Origin: GM7GCV1 sp965221105
Lineage (GTDB): Bacteria > Pseudomonadota > Gammaproteobacteria > Pseudomonadales > GM7GCV1
Length of the DNA: 64,000 nt
Direction of reading: 5' to 3'
Assembly: GCA_965221105.1 (NCBI GenBank)
Contig: OZ244871.1
Location: 1 to 64,000 of the forward strand
The notes below the pieces were generated by a model. The model was not told the DNA's origin. It searched no databases and saw nothing but the letters and a program-made list of their open reading frames with translations. This document shows positions 8,388 through 16,409 of this stretch, one piece after another. The number at the start of each line of letters is the position of its first letter. Positions within the stretch are counted from its first letter, which is position 1. The position numbers and the translations under genes are program-made.

Positions 8388-11300
8388 ATGATCCACTTGC
8401 GTGGCGCACCCGCACTATCTGATTTTCGTTCCGAAAAACTGCTTGCACTGCTTAGTGAATCTGATTCGCGTATTGATTCTCTCTACGCCGAATATGCTCA
8501 CTTCATAGACTTGGAGGCGGATCTGAGTGAACCGGAAATGACCCAGCTGGGTGCGTTGCTCAACTATGGACCGAGCCGGGCGCAGAGCCGGCTTGAAACA
8601 TATGGCTGGAATCCCGCAGAGTGCGCGCAGGCCGTTGTAGTGCCCCGCTTTGGAACGATCTCTCCGTGGAGCAGCAAGGCAACAGATATCGCTAAAAGTA
8701 CGGGACTCGAAAACATCCGGCGGATCGAACGTGGCATTCATTACTATCTTATGGGGGTAGCCAGTATCGAGGCGGAATGCAGGCATCTGCTCTTTGACCG
8801 AATGACGGAAACGCTGTTGAGCAGACTGGATGAGGTGTGCGGGCTATTTCAGCAGCAGAGCCCAAGGCCCCAACTCAGGGTTGACGTCCTGTCTGGAGGC
8901 AAAGCGGCACTTGAGCGCGCCAATGAAGAGCTGGGGCTGGCGCTGGCCGAAGACGAAATTGAGTACCTGCTGGACAATTTTCAGAAACTTGACCGGAATC
9001 CAACCGATGTCGAGTTGATGATGTTCGCTCAGGCGAATTCGGAGCACTGCCGTCACAAGATATTCAATGCGGATTGGACCGTCGATGGAGAGGCCCGAAG
9101 CCGATCCCCGTTTCAGATGATCAAGAATACCTGTGCCGAAGAGCGCAGAAAATCCCAGGCTGTGCTGTCTGCCTACTCTGACAATGCCGCTGTCGTGGAA
9201 GGTCCACGAACCGGTCGGTTTCTTGCCGATATTGATTCCGGCACCTATGCCTATTCGGAAGAGGATGTGCACCTTCTGATGAAGGTTGAAACGCACAACC
9301 ATCCAACAGCTATATCACCCTTTGCAGGGGCAGGAACTGGCAGCGGAGGTGAAATTCGTGATGAAGGCGCCGTGGGCAGAGGCTCCAAGCCCAAGGCAGG
9401 TCTCTGTGGATTCAGCGTGTCCAATCTGCAGTTGCCCGGGGGCCAGCAGCCCTGGGAGCAGAACTATGGAAAACCGAATCATATAGTGACCCCGCTGGAT
9501 ATTATGATCGAAGGGCCCATTGGAGCAGCTGCGTTTAACAACGAGTATGGTCGGCCAAACCTCTGTGGCTATTTTCGCTCTTTTGAAGCCACAGTAGGCG
9601 GTGAACGACGTGGTTATCACAAACCCATCATGATCGCAGGCGGTTACGGAAATATACGCGGGGAACACGTTGACAAGATGCCTGTTATTCCCGGCAGCAA
9701 ACTCGTAGTGCTGGGCGGGCCTGCCATGCTTGTTGGGCTTGGTGGAAGTGCAGCTTCATCCATGGCGTCAGGTGATTCCAGTGAGGATATGGACTTTGCC
9801 TCGGTACAGCGCCAAAATCCGGAAATGGAGCGTCGCTGTCAGGAAGTAATCGACAGCTGCTGGGGCATGGGTGCACACAATCCGATTCTTTTCATCCACG
9901 ATGTCGGCGCTGGAGGCCTGTCGAATGCACTCCCTGAACTGGTCAGGGATGGCGGTGCCGGGGGGCGCTTTCAACTGCGGGAAGTTCCCAATGTTGAACC
10001 AGGCATGTCCCCTGCAGAAATCTGGTGCAACGAGGCACAAGAGCGGTATGTTCTGGCGATTCGCCCTGAAGACCTGCCTGTTTTTGAGCGCATATGCGGA
10101 CGAGAGAGAGCACCCTGCGCCGTTGTGGGGGAGGCAATTCGCGAACCACTGCTGACTCTGGATGACTCCCTGCTCAATGAAAGGGTAGTCGACCTGCCCA
10201 TGGATGTGCTCTTTGGAAAACCGCCAAAGACACACCGTGATGTGCACTCCTGTCAGCTGGACCTGCAACCCCTGCAGAAAGGCAGTATTGAACTTGAGGA
10301 GGCTGTATTCAGAGTATTGTCTCATCCCACAGTGGCCAGTAAGGGATTTCTGATTACTATTGGAGATCGCTCCATTACTGGTCAGGTCGTGCGTGATCAG
10401 ATGGTTGGACCCTGGCAGGTTCCCGTTGCGGATTATGCCATGACGACAGTGGGTTTTGACACCTACGCAGGCGAGGCAATGTCCATGGGTGAGCGCACTC
10501 CTTTGGCACTTGTCAATGGGCCTGCATCCGGTCGCATGGCCGTTGCAGAGTCTATTACTAATCTGGCTGGTGTCGCTATTGGCGATATGCGCAATATCAA
10601 GCTGTCCGCCAACTGGATGTGTGCCGGAGGACACCCCGGTGAAGATGCCAATCTCTTCAACACCGTCGAAGCGGTCGGCATGGAATTCTGCCCCGAACTG
10701 GGGCTCAGCATACCGGTTGGAAAGGATTCCATGTCGATGAAAATGAGTTGGAATGAGGACGGTAAAGAGCGGTCCGTAATTGCCCCAATGTCCCTGATCG
10801 TATCGGCTTTCAGTTCGGTTACAGATGTGCGAACCGCGATCACGCCGCGATTACGGACCGATCTGGGAGAGGCATGCCTGCTATTTGTTGACCTGGCCGG
10901 TGGCTCTCAGCGTCTGGGCGGATCCATTTTGGCATTGACCTGGGGGCAGTTTGGGGATGAGGTTCCAGATGTGGAATCGACGGGGCTGCTAAAAGAGTTT
11001 TTTTTCTGGATGCAGAATCTGGTCGATCAGAAACTGCTGGTCGCGTATCACGACCGAAGCGATGGGGGGTTGATGACGACAGTTGCTGAAATGGCTTTCG
11101 CGGGGCGCTGTGGCCTCTCGCTGGAGCTGCCTGAGAACACTTCACCACTCGATATTCTGTTTAACGAGGAACTCGGTGCTGTACTGCAGATTCTTGAACG
11201 GGATCTTGAAACAGTCAGGAAACTGGCAGGCGAAGCTGGTCTTGCAGACTGTCTGCACGAGATCGGCAGGGCGACTGCCAAACAGACGATTTCCGTGAAG

Positions 11301-12272
11301 CAGGCCGGTACTGACATCTACACCAGCAGCCGCTCAGATCTGCAGCAAATCTGGTCTCGGGTAAGCCATCAGATCCAGTCCCTGAGGGATAATCCCCGAT
11401 GTGCAGATCAGGAGTTCCAGACAATATCGCAACCCGATTCCGGCCTCAGAGCGATATGTACCTTTGATCCTCAAGATAACATCTGTGCGGTGCCAGAGAT
11501 TGTCAGCCGACGACCAGCTCTTGCAGTTCTCCGTGAGCAGGGTGTAAATGGCCAGCTGGAAATGGCTGCCGCATTTGATCGGGCGGGTTTCACCACCGTC
11601 GACGTACATATGTCCGATCTTGCAAGCGGTCGTAGATCGCTTGGGGATTTTCAGGGACTGGTTGCCTGTGGCGGTTTTTCTTTCGGTGATGTGCTCGGCG
11701 CAGGTGAAGGCTGGGCGAAATCCATCCTGTTTAATTCCATGCTGCGAGATCAGTTCCAAAGTTATTTTGAGCGCGGCGATAGCTTCGCGCTCGGGGTGTG
11801 CAACGGCTGCCAGATGATGTCCAGTTTGCATTCGCTTATACCAGGGGCATCTGCCTGGCCGAGGTTTGTGCGCAATGAGTCGGAGCAGTTTGAGGCTCGC
11901 GTAGTGCTGTTGAGGGTTGAAAGCACAGCATCAATTTTCTTTGACCGGATGGCTGGCTCCGTTCTACCCATAGCCGTAGCACATGGGGAGGGACGGGCAG
12001 AACTCGCATCATCCGATCAGCAGCCAATCGCCAACATCGCTGCACGCTATCTCGATAACGAGCACGAGCCGACCGAACGGTACCCGTTCAACCCCAACGG
12101 TTCTCCGGGGGGGGTCGCGTCAGTCTGTTCCGATGACGGGAGGGTCACTATCATGATGCCGCATCCGGAGCGTGTATTTCGTTCGGTTACCAATTCGTAT
12201 CGACCGGATGACTGGGGCGAGGATGGCCCCTGGCTTCGCATGTTCCGCAACGCACGGGTTTGGCTCAACTGA
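8388..12272 (+). CDS. purL: Phosphoribosylformylglycinamidine synthase PurL (large, single-chain)
   Basis: Fourth step of de novo purine synthesis: FGAR + glutamine + ATP to FGAM. The ATG at 8388 gives 1294 residues, almost exactly the E. coli length (1295). The N-terminus (LRGAPALSDFRSEKL) aligns with the PurS-like domain. FGAM synthetase motifs such as HNHPTAISPFAGAGTG and GEIRDEGAVGRGSKPKAG follow. The C-terminal glutaminase has the nucleophile in LGVCNGCQMMS and the HGEGR and PHPER segments. Its stop overlaps the ATG of the downstream ZIP transporter gene. Confidence 0.97.
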   Translation: MIHLRGAPALSDFRSEKLLALLSESDSRIDSLYAEYAHFIDLEADLSEPEMTQLGALLNYGPSRAQSRLETYGWNPAECAQAVVVPRFGTISPWSSKATDIAKSTGLENIRRIERGIHYYLMGVASIEAECRHLLFDRMTETLLSRLDEVCGLFQQQSPRPQLRVDVLSGGKAALERANEELGLALAEDEIEYLLDNFQKLDRNPTDVELMMFAQANSEHCRHKIFNADWTVDGEARSRSPFQMIKNTCAEERRKSQAVLSAYSDNAAVVEGPRTGRFLADIDSGTYAYSEEDVHLLMKVETHNHPTAISPFAGAGTGSGGEIRDEGAVGRGSKPKAGLCGFSVSNLQLPGGQQPWEQNYGKPNHIVTPLDIMIEGPIGAAAFNNEYGRPNLCGYFRSFEATVGGERRGYHKPIMIAGGYGNIRGEHVDKMPVIPGSKLVVLGGPAMLVGLGGSAASSMASGDSSEDMDFASVQRQNPEMERRCQEVIDSCWGMGAHNPILFIHDVGAGGLSNALPELVRDGGAGGRFQLREVPNVEPGMSPAEIWCNEAQERYVLAIRPEDLPVFERICGRERAPCAVVGEAIREPLLTLDDSLLNERVVDLPMDVLFGKPPKTHRDVHSCQLDLQPLQKGSIELEEAVFRVLSHPTVASKGFLITIGDRSITGQVVRDQMVGPWQVPVADYAMTTVGFDTYAGEAMSMGERTPLALVNGPASGRMAVAESITNLAGVAIGDMRNIKLSANWMCAGGHPGEDANLFNTVEAVGMEFCPELGLSIPVGKDSMSMKMSWNEDGKERSVIAPMSLIVSAFSSVTDVRTAITPRLRTDLGEACLLFVDLAGGSQRLGGSILALTWGQFGDEVPDVESTGLLKEFFFWMQNLVDQKLLVAYHDRSDGGLMTTVAEMAFAGRCGLSLELPENTSPLDILFNEELGAVLQILERDLETVRKLAGEAGLADCLHEIGRATAKQTISVKQAGTDIYTSSRSDLQQIWSRVSHQIQSLRDNPRCADQEFQTISQPDSGLRAICTFDPQDNICAVPEIVSRRPALAVLREQGVNGQLEMAAAFDRAGFTTVDVHMSDLASGRRSLGDFQGLVACGGFSFGDVLGAGEGWAKSILFNSMLRDQFQSYFERGDSFALGVCNGCQMMSSLHSLIPGASAWPRFVRNESEQFEARVVLLRVESTASIFFDRMAGSVLPIAVAHGEGRAELASSDQQPIANIAARYLDNEHEPTERYPFNPNGSPGGVASVCSDDGRVTIMMPHPERVFRSVTNSYRPDDWGEDGPWLRMFRNARVWLN

Positions 12273-13111
12273 TGCTGCTGTTTTGTCTGGCCGTTTTCGC
12301 TCTGGTCTTTGCTGTCGGGTACCTGCCTTTTCTGTATCAGTTCGTATCCCAACCGACAGTACTTCATCGCATGACCAGCCTGGCAGCCGGCTTTTTAATC
12401 AGCGCTGCGCTTCTGGTAGCGTTGCCCGAAGGTTTGCACCTCTATCTTGATTCAACCGCGCATCAGGAGTCAAAACTGCTATCGTCAGGCGTAAGGGCAG
12501 GCTTTGCCGTGCTTGCCGGTTTCCTGTTTATGCTGATGCTTGAAGGATTTGGTTTTGGCCATGATGTGCATGAACAGCACCATGAGTATGTGGCTGATCA
12601 TGGTCAAGCGCATCTCTATCACCCCGTCGGCAGCGCGAAAAGTGTTGCCGTGGGGTTGAGCATACATTCCATTACTGATGGCCTGGCTATAGGAGCAGCG
12701 CTCTCGCTCAGTGAGTTGGGGCTGTCGCTGCAGCTTGCTCTGGCCATCCTGATGCACAAGTTTCCGGCGGCTTTCAGTCTGTCTGCCTATAGCCTGCACG
12801 AGCGTCATGACAGGCGAGTATCACTTCTGTATCTGACGTTGTTTTCCCTCTCAACACCACTGGCCATTCTGGTATCAGCGCTGGGATTTTCGGAACTCAG
12901 TGAGCCTGTGATTGCGCTGATACTTCTGTTCAGTTCGGGTTGTTTCATCTACGTTGCAACGGTAGATGTCTTGCCCCACATGCATTACCGCGGAAAGTCG
13001 CGAGAAACCCTGGGGATGGTCGTAACGGGGATGGTTCTGATGGCTCTGGGTGTCTTGCTGATGGCCAGTCTGATTCCAGATGGTGGACACCACATGCCAG
13101 AAAGCCTCTGA
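12272..13111 (+). CDS. ZIP family divalent metal transporter
   Basis: Predicted inner-membrane importer of zinc or a related divalent metal (279 residues, about eight membrane spans). The ATG shares a base with the purL TGA, so the genes are coupled. A histidine-rich cytoplasmic loop is present near residues 90-110 (HDVHEQHHEY and GQAHLYH). The two metal-site helices are recognisable in HSITDGLAIGAALS and MHKFPAAFSLS. Substrate cannot be read from sequence. The link with purL appears to be location only. Confidence 0.85.
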   Translation: MLLFCLAVFALVFAVGYLPFLYQFVSQPTVLHRMTSLAAGFLISAALLVALPEGLHLYLDSTAHQESKLLSSGVRAGFAVLAGFLFMLMLEGFGFGHDVHEQHHEYVADHGQAHLYHPVGSAKSVAVGLSIHSITDGLAIGAALSLSELGLSLQLALAILMHKFPAAFSLSAYSLHERHDRRVSLLYLTLFSLSTPLAILVSALGFSELSEPVIALILLFSSGCFIYVATVDVLPHMHYRGKSRETLGMVVTGMVLMALGVLLMASLIPDGGHHMPESL

Positions 13112-13211
13112 AAAACTGTCTGCAAGGGTAGAGTGCGGCAGTGTGGTGATGCTCACTCCGGTTGATATGCCTCGTTGTCTGCATTTGCCCGTCAGTAATC
13201 AGGATTGTTCC

Positions 13212-13469
13212 TCAAGCAGAAAATGCAGGAGTGGTTGTATGACTGTCGACAGTCTGGTCTTTAAGCTCCGGGTGGGCTTCGGGTTCCAACTCGTGGATAG
13301 CCTGACGAACCATCGATTCCGTTATTTCGACCTCTCTGGCGTTTTCGTCGATCAGTGTGCCGCCGTGAAAATCAACTTGGGGATTGTGCTCATCGCGTCG
13401 CTTGTCCACGCCTTTTGTGGTCTCACCTGAAGATTTGGCACAAGTGTCTTGTCCCCCTGTATTGTGCAT
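13212..13469 (-). CDS. Small PA1571-like hypothetical protein
   Basis: An 85-residue acidic protein. The ATG at 13469 is chosen because GGAGG lies nine bases upstream on the minus strand. An upstream in-frame ATG at 13487 lacks this site. The core GGTLIDENAREVEITESMVRQAIHEL resembles the short conserved block of PA1571-type proteins of Pseudomonas, where a stretch like GA.IID.GREI.ITE.M...AC.EL is found. No function is known. It lies just downstream of the HTH-aminotransferase gene on the same strand. Family assignment is from memory of the motif and should be treated as tentative. Confidence 0.55.
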   Translation of the reverse strand: MHNTGGQDTCAKSSGETTKGVDKRRDEHNPQVDFHGGTLIDENAREVEITESMVRQAIHELEPEAHPELKDQTVDSHTTTPAFSA

Positions 13470-13490
13470 GCTGCTGTGCCTCCACAATTT

Positions 13491-14909
13491 CTATGCCCGG
13501 TATTTGGTGAGGAAATCGGCAAACTTGTCGATTGCATCCACCAGCTCTTCTTTACGTGGCAAGAAGACCAGCCGCAGGTGATCCGGTGTCGGCCAGTGGA
13601 AAGCGGTTCCCTGCACAATAAGGATGTGTTTGCTTCTCAGCAGTTCAAGCACAAACTGTTCGTCATCGCTGATTGGATATGTCTGTGGATCCAGTCTGGG
13701 GAAAAGATAGAGAGCCCCTCTGGGCTCAACACAGGAGACCCCGGGGATGTCATTCAACATTTCGACAGCGACATTTCTCTGTTCAAGCAGGCGTCCACCG
13801 GGGAGGATGAGATCGCGAATACTCTGGTATCCTCCGAGCGCAGTCTGCACCGCGAGCTGACCCGGAACATTGGAACACTGTCGGATCGATGCAAGCATGT
13901 TGATGCCTTCGATATAGTCTCTTGCCCTGTCCTTGGCACCGCTCACGATTGCCCATCCGGCACGAAACCCTGCCAGTCGGTAGGATTTTGACAGGCCGCT
14001 GAACGTAATGACCAAAGTGTCCTGTGTGACTGATGCCATGGGAATGTGCCGGGCATCGTCAAAGAGAATCTTGTCGTAGATCTCGTCAGCGAGCAGCACC
14101 AGCCGGTTGTGTTCCGCGATCACGGCCAGCTGCCTGAGCATGTCGATCTCGTAGACAGAGCCAGTTGGGTTGTTGGGGTTGATGATCACCAGCGCAACGG
14201 ATCGTGGACTGATTTTTCTGCGGATATCTTCCAGATCGGGTTGCCAGCCACTGGTTTCGTCGCACAGATAGTGCACCGGTGTTCCCCCTGCCAACCGCAC
14301 TGCGGCGGTCCAAAGCGGATAATCAGGAGCGGGGACAAGAACCTCATCACCATCGTTGATGAGTGCCTGCATGGTCATGACAATGAGCTCGCTGACACCA
14401 TTACCCATGAAAATATCATCTATGTCGATGCCCTCTATGCCACGTAGCTGGCATTCCTGCATGACAGCTTTGCGGGCCGGGAAGATTCCCCGAGAGTCGC
14501 TGTAGCCCTCGGCAGAGCTCAGGTTGTGAATGACATCCTGCAGGATTTCGTCCGGAGCATGCAACTCGAAAGCTCCGGGATTGCCTACATTCAGCTTGAG
14601 GACTCGTTGCCCCTCGTCTTCGAGGCGATGAGCTTCTTCCATAACCGGTCCACGAATCTCGTAGAGTACATCGTCAAGTTTGCATGATTTGAGCAGCTGT
14701 TCCGACGGATCTGGAGCAGGCAGGTTGCGGACATGGCTGCCATTTCCGAGCTGTGGAATCAACTCATGGCGAATCCGCAATTCATGTTTTTCAGGAATGG
14801 CCTCATCCATTCCCCATCGCGAGACTGCCTGGCGGCTGACATTGAGCGCGGCAGCTATCCGGGACTTGCGGTTGGAGAAATGCGGCAGAATTTCACGCAG
14901 AGTTAACAT
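13491..14909 (-). CDS. alaA: AlaA-type alanine/pyruvate aminotransferase with N-terminal Cro-like HTH domain
   Basis: PLP-dependent aminotransferase (472 residues). From about residue 75 to the end it follows E. coli AlaA closely: YEIRGPVMEEAHRLEDEG, GNGVSELIVMTMQAL, PAPDYPLWTAAV, INPNNPTGSVY, the PLP-lysine segment SGLSKSYRLAGFR and PRGALYLFPRLD. AlaA makes alanine from pyruvate and glutamate. The first about 55 residues are an extra domain, with NRKSRIAAALNVSRQAVSRWG resembling a Cro/YdaS-type helix-turn-helix. Length is about 67 more than AlaA, which matches one small added domain. The fusion suggests a DNA-binding or self-regulating enzyme, but that is inference. The AT-rich stretch 14910-14992 upstream probably holds its promoter. 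Confidence 0.88.
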   Translation of the reverse strand: MLTLREILPHFSNRKSRIAAALNVSRQAVSRWGMDEAIPEKHELRIRHELIPQLGNGSHVRNLPAPDPSEQLLKSCKLDDVLYEIRGPVMEEAHRLEDEGQRVLKLNVGNPGAFELHAPDEILQDVIHNLSSAEGYSDSRGIFPARKAVMQECQLRGIEGIDIDDIFMGNGVSELIVMTMQALINDGDEVLVPAPDYPLWTAAVRLAGGTPVHYLCDETSGWQPDLEDIRRKISPRSVALVIINPNNPTGSVYEIDMLRQLAVIAEHNRLVLLADEIYDKILFDDARHIPMASVTQDTLVITFSGLSKSYRLAGFRAGWAIVSGAKDRARDYIEGINMLASIRQCSNVPGQLAVQTALGGYQSIRDLILPGGRLLEQRNVAVEMLNDIPGVSCVEPRGALYLFPRLDPQTYPISDDEQFVLELLRSKHILIVQGTAFHWPTPDHLRLVFLPRKEELVDAIDKFADFLTKYRA

Positions 14910-14992
14910 AAATCAATTTCTGTTTACTTTTTTATGTATTTTAATGATTTATTCACTAAAAGAAAAATAAAGTAACATTATATTGACAGTTA

Positions 14993-15646
14993 TCAGGCTT
15001 TTTTTGTCAATTTCGGACGTTTTCGGTTCGGATAACAGGCAGTGCAGATTTGACATACTCTGCCATCACAGCCTCTAGCGGTGCAGTATTCACGACCGTA
15101 ATAGATAATTTGCAAATGCAGCCGATTCCATGCCTGCTCTGGAAACAGGCGCTTCAGGTCTTTCTCGGTTTGTTCGACACTTCGACCACTGGTCAGCCCC
15201 CAGCGCTGAGCCAGCCGGTGAATATGAGTGTCAACGGGGAAAGCGGGTTGCCCAAACGACTGGGACACGACAACGCTGGCTGTTTTGTGACCGACACCGG
15301 GCAGTTTTTCCAGTTCCTCGAGTGTTGTCGGCACCTCTCCACCATGGTGTTCAACCAGTATGTCGGAGAGCCGGTGGATGGCCTGTGACTTGCGTGGAGC
15401 GAGTCCACAGGGACGGATAATGTTGTAGATAGCCTCAACTTTCTGCTCCCTCATATCGAATGGATTATCCGCGAGGGCAAAGAGTTCCGGGGTGACTCTG
15501 TTGACACGTTCGTCAGTACACTGGGCTGAAAGAACCACTGCGATCAGCAGGGTATAGGGATTCTCGTGATTCAGCGGAATGGGCGTTTCTGGGTAGATCT
15601 GATTGAGGCGCTTGAGGATGAATTGAACGCGTTCGGTCTTGTTCAT
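14993..15646 (-). CDS. nth: Endonuclease III (DNA glycosylase/AP lyase)
   Basis: Base-excision repair enzyme that removes oxidised pyrimidines. The HhH-GPD core is clear: LEKLPGVGHKTASVVV is the helix-hairpin-helix with the catalytic lysine, and PVDTHIHRLAQRWGL carries the catalytic aspartate. The C-terminal cysteine region is unusual. In YCTARGCDGRVCQICTACYP the spacing is not the canonical C-x6-C-x2-C-x5-C of E. coli Nth, so a normal 4Fe-4S cluster cannot be assumed. Length (217) is normal. The next gene upstream on this strand is the broken dapC. Confidence 0.9.
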   Translation of the reverse strand: MNKTERVQFILKRLNQIYPETPIPLNHENPYTLLIAVVLSAQCTDERVNRVTPELFALADNPFDMREQKVEAIYNIIRPCGLAPRKSQAIHRLSDILVEHHGGEVPTTLEELEKLPGVGHKTASVVVSQSFGQPAFPVDTHIHRLAQRWGLTSGRSVEQTEKDLKRLFPEQAWNRLHLQIIYYGREYCTARGCDGRVCQICTACYPNRKRPKLTKKA

Positions 15647-15650
15647 GGTG

Positions 15651-16409
15651 CTAACCAGTGAGTCTGTTTATCTGACGGCAGAGTCTTGCAGCGACATCAG
15701 TGCAATCTTGCTGGCTGCCAACCAGCGCCAGCCCCAAATGGTTCTTGCCGGGATTGTGCCCGGAGTGTTCACGCGCCAGATAACTGCCGGGAAGAAGGAT
15801 AAGGTTATCCTGCTCGTGCAGACTGCAGACAAAAGTCTGATCGTCAATGAGCGTGCGCAACCAGAGGTAGAAATCCACATTTGGCACTGCACATTGAAAG
15901 TGTTTTTCCAATGTCGGTATAAGCTCAGCATACTTTTTCCTGAGAAGCTCGCGGTTTTTCCGCACATGCTACCCGCCGCTCTATGCAGCCAGGCGTACAT
16001 TTTGGTGGTGTAAAAGCATGGCGCAGCCCGGGTAGGTTTTCTATGTCAGAAATGCCTGAATCAATCGGGGGTCCCCTGCGGCAAATCCTGGCCTGAGCCC
16101 GGTCAGTGCCTGGCTGACTGCGAACAGCGCTTCTCTGGTACCTGACACGGGTAGACAGAGTTCAGCATCATACCCATCCAGATGAAAACGCTGAGTGAGC
16201 CAAGCGGCAATCGCTTGTCTCAATGCCGGATTGTCCACCGTTGTGGGGTATTTCTGAACGCTCAAGAGGCTGTTATTGAAGGCGCTCAGTGCCACAGCAG
16301 GGGGCGCGTGCCGGAATGCCCCAATGGAAATATCAAAAAGCCTCAGTTCAGGGTTGTTTTCGGCTTCGCAAAGCAGTGCGCGCAGTCGTTCAAATGTGAG
16401 CGCTTTCAT
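15651..16409 (-). pseudogene. dapC: dapC remnant, succinyldiaminopimelate aminotransferase with internal deletion
   Basis: Two pieces of one aminotransferase survive. The N-terminal piece (16409-16041, 122 codons) has KALTFERLRALL, LFDISIGAFRHAPP, YPTTVDNPALRQAI and LPVSGTREALFAVSQAL, as in DapC. The C-terminal piece (about 15965-15651) has NVDFYLWLRT, LPGSYLAREHSGHNPG and LGLALVGS, the DapC end. The pieces are in different frames, separated by stops. About 170 residues of the middle, including the PLP lysine, are missing compared with a normal DapC of about 400. The N-terminal start overlaps the glnD end by 20 bases, the usual glnD-dapC arrangement. The product cannot be active. Confidence 0.85.
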
